A stretch of 64,000 bases of DNA from assembly GCF_002804065.1 (NCBI RefSeq), contig NZ_CP024955.1, forward strand, positions 2,232,001-2,296,000, read 5' to 3'. The DNA is from Kyrpidia spormannii (lineage in GTDB: Bacteria > Bacillota > Bacilli > Kyrpidiales > Kyrpidiaceae). The translations under genes and the position numbers were made by a program. Positions within the stretch are counted from its first letter, which is position 1. Each line of letters starts with the position of its first letter. The notes below the pieces were generated by a model. That model was given only the letters and a program-made list of their open reading frames with translations. It ran no database searches and was not told the origin of the DNA. This document shows positions 57,309 to 64,000 of this stretch, piece by piece.

Positions 57309-58408
57309 CCCTCCTCCATGATCACCAAATCGTCCCGATGAACCACTTCCGGTTTTCGGGCTGCCACACCCATCTCCCGGATATCCTGACTGCGTAATCC
57401 CCGGACATTTTGTAAATCCCTGGCGTCGTAGTTCACTACGCCCCGGGCGATCTCCCGGCCGTCCGGTCCCACAATGCTGACCACGTCCCCGGCCGAGAAG
57501 GACCCTTGAACATCCAACAGTCCCGGAGCAAGTAGACTACGTCCGTCCAGGCAGAGCGCCCGCACCGCGCCTTCGTCCACGATGAGGCGACCCCGGGGGG
57601 CGGAACTATAAGCGATCCACCGCTTCCGTCCCCGGATGTGGGGCTGCGGCTCGACATACGTCCCCCCATCTTTGCCTTCCACTGCGTCGAGAACGGCCCG
57701 GGACCGCCTGGCCGACGCGATAACGGTGGGAATCCCGGTGGAAGAGGCAATTCGGGCCGCCTGCAGCTTCGAACGCATGCCCCCGGTACCCACCCGGGAG
57801 CGGGTTCGGCCCGCCGCCCGCCAAATTTGCGGAGTGATCTCCGCCAGCCTGGGAATCCGAACCGCGCCGGCATCGACCCGGGGGTCGGCGGTGTAGAGCC
57901 CGTCCGTATCTGTCAACAGGACCAGAAGATCTGCGTCCACCATCACCGCCACCTGGGCGGACAGGGCATCGTTGTCCCCGAAGCGGATCTCCTCCACCGC
58001 CACGGTGTCGTTTTCATTCACAATGGGAAGAACCCGATGATGCAACAAGGTCATGAGGGTGTTCCGGGCATGGACATACCTGCGACGCTCCCCCATCACG
58101 TCCCGGGTGAGCAGAACCTGGGCGATAATGATCCCGCGCCGCTCAAAAATCCGCTCGTACGCTTGCATCAGGACGCCCTGGCCCACGGCGGCCGCAGCCT
58201 GCTTCTCGGGAATGGTAAGTCCCTCGGCCGGAAGACCCAGGCGCATCCGCCCCGCCGCCACCGCTCCGGAACTGACCAGAACGGCCTTCCACCCATCCTT
58301 CATCAATGCGCTCAGTTGATCTGCCACCGCCTCCATGTTTCCGGTGTGTAAGTGATTCCCTTCCATCAACGAGCTACTGCCGATTTTTACGACGACCGTT
58401 CCAGGCAT
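57299..58408 (-). CDS. proB: Glutamate 5-kinase
   Basis: Phosphorylates glutamate. The 369-residue protein has the amino-acid kinase domain (GTVVVKIGSSSL at the start, AVLVSSGAVAAGRMRLG, VNENDTVAVEEIRFGDNDAL, VGTGGMRSKLQAARIA) and a C-terminal PUA domain (RLIVDEGAVRALCLDGRSLL). The ATG at 58408 matches the usual family start; the longer frame is rejected. Confidence 0.96.
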   Translation of the reverse strand: MPGTVVVKIGSSSLMEGNHLHTGNMEAVADQLSALMKDGWKAVLVSSGAVAAGRMRLGLPAEGLTIPEKQAAAAVGQGVLMQAYERIFERRGIIIAQVLLTRDVMGERRRYVHARNTLMTLLHHRVLPIVNENDTVAVEEIRFGDNDALSAQVAVMVDADLLVLLTDTDGLYTADPRVDAGAVRIPRLAEITPQIWRAAGRTRSRVGTGGMRSKLQAARIASSTGIPTVIASARRSRAVLDAVEGKDGGTYVEPQPHIRGRKRWIAYSSAPRGRLIVDEGAVRALCLDGRSLLAPGLLDVQGSFSAGDVVSIVGPDGREIARGVVNYDARDLQNVRGLRSQDIREMGVAARKPEVVHRDDLVIMEEGWR

Positions 58409-58463
58409 GATTGACGTCCACCCATCCGTGAGGCCCCCCGGACTGCCCCAGCCCGCGAGACGC

Positions 58464-59759
58464 CTAATGTTCCACGTGCAAAGGCGCGTGCACCGTATGC
58501 ACCACTTCGTGATCCCGCAAACGGGCCACCGCATCCATCAAATTCCCCTGGCGGACCGAATGTGTAACCACGACGATTTCCGCAAGATCTCCTTGGGAGG
58601 ACTTTTGCAACATCGAGGCGATACTGACCCCGTACTGCCCGAGTACTGTGGCAACCGCGCCCAGCACACCTGGACGGTCCACCACCAGGGCCCGCAAATA
58701 AAACCGTGAACGGGTGTCCTCGATGGGTTTAATCGTCTTCCGCCGATAGCAGGGACACAGCATTCGGCCCCGCACCCCGTCCCGGAGATTCCGCACCGCT
58801 TCCACCACATCCCCGGCCACCGCACTGGCGGTGGGCAACTCCCCTGCCCCCAGGCCGTGGAACATCGCTTGGCCAATGGCGTCCCCCCGGACAAAAATCG
58901 CGTTATACGCACCTCCCACCGCGGCCAAGGGATGATCCCGGGGCACCAAGGTCGGCCGTACGGCGATCTCGATCGCCTCCTCCGCCTCGTCCTGTTTAGC
59001 AACGGCCAACAATTTGATGATGTACCCCAACTCCCCGGCGTATCGGATATCCCGGTCTGTCACTTCGGTAATTCCGGTGACATCCACCTGCGGGAACACC
59101 ACCCAGGAATTGAACGCCAGAGACGCCAGAATCGCGATTTTCCGCGCCGCGTCGTATCCTTCCACATCTGACGTCGGATCCGCTTCGGCGTACCCCAATT
59201 GCTGCGCTTGGTGAAGGGCCGTCGCAAAATCCAAGCCGTCTTCGGTCATTTTCGTCAAAATATAATTGGTGGTCCCATTGATAATGCCCATGATTTCCGA
59301 AATCCGGTTGCCTGCGAGACACTGTTTCAAAGGTCGAACGATGGGAATTCCCCCCGCAACGCTGGCCTCAAACAGCAAATCACACCGGTGCGCTTCCGCC
59401 GTCTCCAGAAGGATCCGGCCGTGCTCGGCGATCAAGTCTTTGTTGGCCGTCACGACGCTCTTCCCGTTGCGCAGTGCCCGCAACAAAAGCTCAAGGGTAT
59501 GGTCCATGCCCCCCATGACCTCGACGATGATATCCAGGTCGGGGTCATCCACTAAACTGTCTGCATCCGTGGTCAAGAGATCCTTCGGCACGTCCACAGT
59601 CCGCTCTTTCGCAGGATCGCGCACCGCGATCTTCTCGATCCGCACGGGGATGCCCGCCCGCAGCGCAATATCTTCCGCATTGCGCTGCAACACCTTGTAC
59701 ACCCCCGTGCCAACCGTCCCGAGCCCCATCAGGCCGACACGTACAACATCCTGTTTCAT
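58464..59759 (-). CDS. hom: Homoserine dehydrogenase
   Basis: Reduces aspartate semialdehyde to homoserine for threonine and methionine. The 431-residue protein has VGLMGLGTVGTGVYKVL (NAD(P) fold), ASVAGGIPIVRPLKQCLAGN, GIINGTTNYILTKM and LGYAEADPTSDVEGYDAARK with catalytic residues. A C-terminal ACT domain (DRPGVLGAVATVLGQYGVSI) suggests threonine feedback. The ATG at 59759 has the best spacing to GGGGGG; 59768 is an alternative. A promoter with an inverted repeat lies upstream. Confidence 0.95.
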   Translation of the reverse strand: MKQDVVRVGLMGLGTVGTGVYKVLQRNAEDIALRAGIPVRIEKIAVRDPAKERTVDVPKDLLTTDADSLVDDPDLDIIVEVMGGMDHTLELLLRALRNGKSVVTANKDLIAEHGRILLETAEAHRCDLLFEASVAGGIPIVRPLKQCLAGNRISEIMGIINGTTNYILTKMTEDGLDFATALHQAQQLGYAEADPTSDVEGYDAARKIAILASLAFNSWVVFPQVDVTGITEVTDRDIRYAGELGYIIKLLAVAKQDEAEEAIEIAVRPTLVPRDHPLAAVGGAYNAIFVRGDAIGQAMFHGLGAGELPTASAVAGDVVEAVRNLRDGVRGRMLCPCYRRKTIKPIEDTRSRFYLRALVVDRPGVLGAVATVLGQYGVSIASMLQKSSQGDLAEIVVVTHSVRQGNLMDAVARLRDHEVVHTVHAPLHVEH

Positions 59760-59793
59760 CTTCCTCATCCCCCCATGGACGCGCCGATCCATT

Positions 59794-59861
59794 TGTCTAC
59801 CGTGAATGAACAGTCATCCATACACGGTAGACATTATATATCGAGTCTCGGAATTCGCCAA
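59794..59861 (-). promoter_or_regulatory. hom promoter with an 11-bp inverted repeat at the start site
   Basis: On the minus strand TTGGCG (59861-59856), 17 bases, TATAAT (59838-59833). Overlapping its downstream edge is a perfect inverted repeat, TGTCTACCGTG (59794-59804) and CACGGTAGACA (59823-59833), with an 18-base centre. The repeat covers the expected start point, as a repressor operator or a 5'-UTR hairpin would. Confidence 0.7.
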
Positions 59862-59906
59862 GGGGGAAACGCCGGAAGAACCCTCCATTTCCCCAAGAAC
59901 CGCTGA

Positions 59907-60809
59907 TCACGACCGTTTTTCCACGACAACCCCGGCCTGGCGTTCCAGTGGTTTCACCAAAGCGGAAATATCTTCCGAGCCGAGGCCCTCCGCAGCCGCC
60001 TCCCGAAACACTTGCTCGGCCACAGCCCCTTCCAGAAGGCGAATCCCTTCACCCCGGCCGAGGTCATTGGCCAGGCGAAGATCCTTGTAAAGCAAATCCA
60101 CAGTGAATTTTGGAGTAAAATCCCGCTGTAAAATACAATTCGGTACACTCCGGTGCAACATTGCGCTCTCCCCGGTGGATACGGCCAAGACGTCATACAG
60201 CAGTTTGGGATCCAGGCCCATGCGGCTCCCCAGGACAAAGCCCTCCACCAGGGCTTCTTGCGTGATCCCGATGATTAGCTGATTCACAAGCTTAGCAATG
60301 TTGCCCGCGCCGCTAGGGCCGAGGTAAAAAATATGCCGGCCCATCGCCTCAAACAAAGGATGGCAACGGCGAAAAGCTTCTTCCTCTCCCCCCACCATGA
60401 TGGCAAGGGTGCCCGCTTCGGCCCCCATCGGACCGCCGCTGATCGGCGCATCGAGATAAGAAATCCCTTGTCTTTGCGCTTCTGCCGCCAGCCTCCGGGA
60501 GGTATAGGGGCTGACCGTGCTGTGATCCACCACGACCCCTCCGGTTTTCATGGCAGAGAGAACGACCGAACCCACTTCGTTTACGACGGCATCGTCGGGC
60601 AAACACATCAAGACCACGTCGGTCTGGGCGGCCAAATCCCGCACATTTTGGACATAGTGCAGCCCCTCTGCCTGTAATGTTTCGATGACCGCCTGGCGGC
60701 GCGCAAAAAAAAGAGTCTCAAATCCGGCTCCTTTCAGACGGCGCGCCATGGGGGCTCCCATAGTCCCCACTCCGACAAACCCCACCCGCACGGGCATCAT
60801 TCCCCCCAT
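59907..60809 (-). CDS. 3-hydroxyisobutyrate dehydrogenase family oxidoreductase
   Basis: Beta-hydroxyacid dehydrogenase of 300 residues. N-terminal VGFVGVGTMGAPMARRLKGA binds NAD(P); the substrate motif DAPISGGPMGAEAGTLAIMVGG and the catalytic Lys in GNIAKLVNQLIIG follow. Substrate could be 3-hydroxyisobutyrate, tartronate semialdehyde or a related short acid; the genes around do not decide. ATG at 60809, or the ATG pair at 60800/60797 after GGGGGGA. Confidence 0.88.
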   Translation of the reverse strand: MGGMMPVRVGFVGVGTMGAPMARRLKGAGFETLFFARRQAVIETLQAEGLHYVQNVRDLAAQTDVVLMCLPDDAVVNEVGSVVLSAMKTGGVVVDHSTVSPYTSRRLAAEAQRQGISYLDAPISGGPMGAEAGTLAIMVGGEEEAFRRCHPLFEAMGRHIFYLGPSGAGNIAKLVNQLIIGITQEALVEGFVLGSRMGLDPKLLYDVLAVSTGESAMLHRSVPNCILQRDFTPKFTVDLLYKDLRLANDLGRGEGIRLLEGAVAEQVFREAAAEGLGSEDISALVKPLERQAGVVVEKRS

Positions 60810-60858
60810 CCTAGTCCTGTCCCTTAGCGATTATTCTTCTCGCATTATAACATAGAGC

Positions 60859-60890
60859 GCGGCCGCCCGGCGGATAAACGGTGCGGCCGC
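60859..60890. terminator. GC-rich hairpin downstream of the unknown gene
   Basis: Two copies of GCGGCCGC (60859-60866 and 60883-60890), each self-complementary, can pair as an 8-bp stem. They lie just past the stop of the 60900-61778 gene on the minus strand. A TATAAT (60849-60844) follows as a possible -10 for the dehydrogenase gene, with no good -35. Confidence 0.35.
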
Positions 60891-60899
60891 ATAAGGGCA

Positions 60900-61778
60900 C
60901 TAATGGAGGGGTTGTTTTTCTAAGTGCATATCTCCCAGATGTTCATCCATGTAGTTCATCGTAAAACTGACCCGCTGCACGTCGCCGTCTGCAAACTCTC
61001 TGGCTAATAACCTCGCCACTTGGTTGGTCATCGCCTTGCCCGGCGGCTGCCAGAATTCCACCCGCCCCGTCACGCTGTTATCCAACTCATCCACCGCCAC
61101 CAGGCCGATCGGCTCATGATGGCCGTTATGAAGATGATATTTGGTGTGACTTCCCTCTTCTTTATAGAGAGAGAGATGCAGAGTTTGACGGCGGCCCCGA
61201 TTCCGACGCCGGCGTTTCGGCGACCGATCATTGGCCGACAGCCGGTTTTTCGCGGATTCCTTGTTGGACTCCGTGGAAGGGTCGGCGGAGATCCCGCGCC
61301 GGGACGAGGTTTGAAAACCATCCAGATCATATTCGGGGCCTTCGTCTCCGTATTGTTCGTCCTGATCTTCGGGGGCCGACCCATTCAAAATTTCACCTTC
61401 GGGGGCTTTGCGCGCCTCTTTGCGATTCGCCCCGGAAGTGTCTTGGGCGGAGTCGTGTTGTGCTTCATTTTCCTCGCGATGGCCAGTCCAAGTCGCTGGA
61501 CCTTCCAAGACCGGATCGATATCTCCGTACATCATCACCACTGTGGCGTCGCCAATGTCCAACGCCCCGGCCAAGCCCGCCACGTAGTCTTGAATGTGAC
61601 TCACCACCGCGTCAACCTGATCATCGGGTAATTTCCCGCTGTCCAACTGGATCGTCCCGGTCAGCAAATGCCCCTCTCGGTAGACGAGATATACATCTCC
61701 TATCCAGCGGTGGGACAAAAAAATCCCCAATGATTCCCCACCGGCGGTTCGAAGTTCCGGACGCAACACCACCTGCAT
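60900..61778 (-). CDS. Unrecognised protein with two similar modules and a charged linker
   Basis: I do not recognise this 292-residue protein. Residues 15-90 and about 205-280 look alike: each has a beta-rich stretch with TG (LLTGTIQLDSGKLPDDQV; VTGRVEFWQPPGKAMTNQV), a helix, and a hydrophobic strand ending in Asp (VVMMYGDID; VSFTMNYMDE). Between them, about 100-200, is a low-complexity linker, first acidic (EDQDEQYGDEGPEYDLD) then strongly basic (SPKRRRRNRGRR). No signal peptide or membrane helix is seen. The ATG has GGGAGGG upstream. It lies 134 bases downstream of the group II intron end. Confidence 0.75.
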   Translation of the reverse strand: MQVVLRPELRTAGGESLGIFLSHRWIGDVYLVYREGHLLTGTIQLDSGKLPDDQVDAVVSHIQDYVAGLAGALDIGDATVVMMYGDIDPVLEGPATWTGHREENEAQHDSAQDTSGANRKEARKAPEGEILNGSAPEDQDEQYGDEGPEYDLDGFQTSSRRGISADPSTESNKESAKNRLSANDRSPKRRRRNRGRRQTLHLSLYKEEGSHTKYHLHNGHHEPIGLVAVDELDNSVTGRVEFWQPPGKAMTNQVARLLAREFADGDVQRVSFTMNYMDEHLGDMHLEKQPLH

Positions 61779-61912
61779 CGGCCAATCCCTCCCTCGGTCG
61801 ACACTCGGAAGTATTATGCCCGGGAAGGGACGAATCCACGCCCTGGGGTTTCAATTCCGCTCGTTCGCCATCCCGGCGGATCACTCCCCCAGAGGCCTTT
61901 GAGCACCCAGAT

Positions 61913-63799
61913 ATCGAGTAGGAGGGGGCGGCTAGCCCCCGTCCTCTCACACCACCGGACATGCGGGTCCGCATCCGGCGGTTCACCAAGCTTGACGAAG
62001 CCTTCGGTAACGTTCGGTTAAACTCATCAGACCTTGAGCCTGCCAGTAGGTGTTGTCCAGGGCTCGATTCATCGGCCCATGGGCCATTCGCCACGGCCCT
62101 TTGCGGGCATTGGCGAATGGGTGTACCACCCACTCCGGCAACCCCAGTGCGCGCAGTTCACGGTATCGCGTCCGCACCCGTTTCCACTGTTTCCAGAGAC
62201 ACATCCGCAGCCTCCGCCGGATCCATCCTTCGATTTCTTCGAATGTGCTCGGCGTTTCGGCCAGGGCAAAGTATCCGATCCAGCCGCCCAAGTACGTATT
62301 CAGCCGTCGGATTCGTTCCTCCATGGCGATCGGTTGGTTCCTCGCCGTGAGGGCTCGGATCTTGGTCTTGACCCGGTCGATCGACTGCCTGGCCAGGCGA
62401 ATCCGGATTTCCCCGGCTTTGCGTTTGTACATGCTGAACCCCAGAAACTTGAGTTTCCACGGTCGGTCCACCGTGCTCTTCTGCTCGTTAAGCTTGAGTT
62501 TTAACCGCTCCTGCAGGAATTTCCGGATACTGGCCAGGACTCTCTCCCCCGCCCGTCTGCTTCGAACGTAGATGTTGGCATCATCCGCATACCGGACGAA
62601 CCTGTGGCCCCTCTTTTCCAGTTCTTTATCCAGGTCATCCAGAAGGATATTCGCCAACAGTGGACTCAACGGCCCGCCCTGTGGCGTCCCTTCCTCCCTT
62701 TCCATGACCACCCCGTTCACCATGATCCCTGCCTGGAGGTACCGGCGAATAACCTTGAGCACTCGTTTGTCCGTGACCTTCCGGGCTACCCGGGCCATAA
62801 GGATGTCATGATTCACCCGGTCAAAGAACTTTTCCAGGTCCATGTCCACGCCCCATTCGTATCCTTCTTCCACATACTGCCTCGCCTTCTTGACCGCGTC
62901 GTGGGCCCTTCTTCCGGGGCGGAACCCGTAGCTGGCCTCCGAAAATTCCGGGTCAAAGATCGGCGTCAGCACTTGCAGGAGGGCCTGTTGGATCAGGCGG
63001 TCCATCACGGTGGGGATCCCCAGCATCCGCTGGCCTCCCCCGGGTTTCGGGATTTCGACCCGGCGCACGGGCTGCGGTCGGTAGGTCCCCGCGAGCAGTT
63101 CTTCCCGGATGCGCGGCCACTCGGCTCGGATCTGTTCCCGGAGGTTTTCCGTGGGAATGCCGTCCACGCCGGGGGCACCCTTGTTCTGCTCCACCCGCTT
63201 CAGGGCGGCCAGCATGTTATCCCTGGCCACCACCTTCTCCATCAGGCTATCACCTTGATCCCCGCGAGGTGAGGTTCCGCTTTGTGCCGGAGAAGGGCTC
63301 GGCTCTCCCACGATCCCCCGTGGCTTCACCACTTCCTCCCGTGGGCAGTCCCTGTTCAGGGTTTTCGGCTGTCTTCGTCCTTCTCGCGAACGCACCGGTC
63401 TCACCTCTGACTTGATGTTCGGGCCTTCCTCTCAGGTTCATGATCCCCGGAGTACTATGCCCTCTGCTGACTCCTGCCGGTTCAGCCGAACCTCTCGGTT
63501 CGGGTTGCCAGTTTCTCTGGCGTGTCCGGCAGGCCTCCCCGGGTAAGAACGCTGACCTTCCCCCCGCGCCCGCCTCATATACTCCACCGCTCCTTGGCAG
63601 CCTTGGATTTCGCTGTGTTGCGCCAGCTCATCCGAACGGCGCAGCCTCGTATGAGGTTCTTGTTCATCGGACCGTGGGTTTGCCTCCGGCTTCCTTCGGA
63701 TTCCGCCTCGCAGCGGACACCCTTGCCTTTGGCTAGCAGACTCGTGCTGCCTCGCCTGCAGTGGACTTTCACCACCAAGTCAACGCCCATGCCGGGCAC
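61913..63799 (-). mobile_element. Complete group II intron (copy A)
   Basis: An 1887-base intron on the minus strand. The 5' end (63799) begins GTGCCCGGCATGGG, and the domain I region includes GCCAAAGGCAAGGGTGTCC. The maturase sits in domain IV. Near the 3' end, GAACCGCCGGATGCGG pairs with CCGCATGTCCGGTGG as domain V. Domain VI is GGGGGCTAGCCGCCCCC, and the intron ends CTACTCGAT at 61913. The ends were set by the repeat shared with copy B. The downstream exon holds no gene for 134 bases, so the insertion is intergenic. Confidence 0.9.
61983..63242 (-). CDS. ltrA: Group II intron reverse transcriptase/maturase
   Basis: A 419-residue intron-encoded protein. RT blocks: NKGAPGVDGIPTENLREQI, GGGQRMLGIPTVMDRLIQQ, SYGFRPGRRAHDAV, GTPQGGPLSPLLANILLD, and the catalytic RYADDANIYV. 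The maturase (X) domain is near LNTYLGGWIGYFALAETPS. No HNH endonuclease is seen at the C-terminus (ends TERYRRLRQAW), so retrohoming would not use second-strand cleavage. The ATG at 63242 has AAGGTGAT upstream; the frame is open back to 63404. Confidence 0.95.
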   Translation of the reverse strand: MEKVVARDNMLAALKRVEQNKGAPGVDGIPTENLREQIRAEWPRIREELLAGTYRPQPVRRVEIPKPGGGQRMLGIPTVMDRLIQQALLQVLTPIFDPEFSEASYGFRPGRRAHDAVKKARQYVEEGYEWGVDMDLEKFFDRVNHDILMARVARKVTDKRVLKVIRRYLQAGIMVNGVVMEREEGTPQGGPLSPLLANILLDDLDKELEKRGHRFVRYADDANIYVRSRRAGERVLASIRKFLQERLKLKLNEQKSTVDRPWKLKFLGFSMYKRKAGEIRIRLARQSIDRVKTKIRALTARNQPIAMEERIRRLNTYLGGWIGYFALAETPSTFEEIEGWIRRRLRMCLWKQWKRVRTRYRELRALGLPEWVVHPFANARKGPWRMAHGPMNRALDNTYWQAQGLMSLTERYRRLRQAW

Positions 63800-64000
63800 A
63801 TCGAGTAGGAGGGGGCGGCTAGCCCCCGTCCTCTCACACCACCGGACATGCGGGTCCGCATCCGGCGGTTCACCAAGCTTGACGAAGCCTTCGGTAACGT
63901 TCGGTTAAACTCATCAGACCTTGAGCCTGCCAGTAGGTGTTGTCCAGGGCTCGATTCATCGGCCCATGGGCCATTCGCCACGGCCCTTTGCGGGCATTGG
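63800..64000 (-). mobile_element. 3' end of a second group II intron (copy B), directly abutting copy A
   Basis: Bases 63800-64000 repeat 61913-62113 with no difference I can find, including domains V and VI and the terminal CTACTCGAT. Copy B's last base (63800) is immediately followed on the minus strand by copy A's first base (63799). The rest of copy B lies beyond the window. Confidence 0.9.
63870..64000 (-). CDS. ltrA: Group II intron maturase of copy B (partial, C-terminus)
   Basis: The last 43 codons of the copy B maturase, identical to those of copy A (ending SLTERYRRLRQAW), with the stop at 63872-63870. The rest lies outside the window. Confidence 0.88.
   Translation of the reverse strand, partial: NARKGPWRMAHGPMNRALDNTYWQAQGLMSLTERYRRLRQAW

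Noticed and set aside
55959-57341. A 460-codon open frame antisense to proA and pheA
   Set aside because: It is a shadow of GC-rich coding sequence: no ribosome site, proline/histidine/arginine-rich composition, and proA on the other strand is unmistakable.
61845-61870. GTTTCAATTCC-like stretch resembling one end of a CRISPR repeat
   Set aside because: Only one copy is present, with no spaced repetition within several kilobases and no cas genes.
61621-62133. A 170-codon frame across the intron end and the adjacent unknown gene
   Set aside because: It runs through the ribozyme 3' end and overlaps two supported genes in another frame.

Overview
The window looks like a chromosome segment of a Gram-positive, spore-forming, moderately GC-rich Firmicute. 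Evidence for this: strong AGGAGG-type ribosome sites with many GTG/TTG starts, a tgt-queA-ruvBAC neighbourhood ordered as in Bacillus, a BofC-like protein, a sigI-rsgI pair, a T-box leader and intrinsic terminators. The overall character fits the Alicyclobacillaceae (Kyrpidia-like thermophiles), but the genus is inferred, not proven.

Layout. (1) 1-10.3 kb, all minus strand: housekeeping block with yajC (partial), tgt, queA, sigI-rsgI, a DUF2905 protein, ruvCAB, a BofC-like protein, yebC, and an NAD synthetase whose glutaminase-like domain is a separate overlapping gene. A 320-base gene-free stretch (about 9.7-10.0 kb) is rich in stem-loops and is a structured-RNA candidate. (2) 10.3-25.2 kb, minus strand: a complete phenol/catechol meta-cleavage cluster. 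It holds catechol 2,3-dioxygenase, ferredoxin, the multicomponent phenol hydroxylase (P1-P5), and both branches of the lower pathway down to acetyl-CoA and pyruvate. Inside it lies an unusual regulator with a DmpR/XylR-type sensor but a PucR-type HTH output. (3) 25.2-35.5 kb, mostly plus strand: an IclR regulator, then a class III extradiol dioxygenase, an ACMSD-like amidohydrolase and a 4-hydroxybenzoate 3-monooxygenase. Together these resemble the protocatechuate 2,3-cleavage (pra) route. Its product, 2-hydroxymuconic semialdehyde, is the intermediate of the neighbouring meta pathway. Two further IclR-type genes and a five-gene Liv-type ABC importer follow. (4) 35.7-41.3 kb, minus strand: a polyamine/amine catabolism set (putrescine aminotransferase-like, DadA/PuuB-like FAD oxidase, APC permease, saccharopine-dehydrogenase-like protein). 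(5) 41.6-45.2 kb, plus strand: overlapping ppx-ppk. (6) 45.2-60.8 kb, minus strand: CaiB-type CoA-transferase, HIT protein, a UbiA-family prenyltransferase, the ilvEBNC-leuAB operon behind a consensus sigma-A promoter and T-box leader, then pheA, proBA, hom and a 3-hydroxyisobutyrate-dehydrogenase-family gene. (7) 60.9-64.0 kb: an unrecognised protein with two similar modules, then a complete group II intron. The 3' end of a second, apparently identical intron copy abuts it with no spacer.

How the parts work together: phenol is hydroxylated to catechol and 4-hydroxybenzoate to protocatechuate. Both are ring-cleaved (the second also decarboxylated) to 2-hydroxymuconic semialdehyde, which is consumed by the shared hydrolase or dehydrogenase-tautomerase-decarboxylase branches, then hydratase, aldolase and acetaldehyde dehydrogenase. 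The Liv-type importer beside the pra genes may bring in the aromatic acid. All functional calls are from reading the translated sequence; no database search was run.
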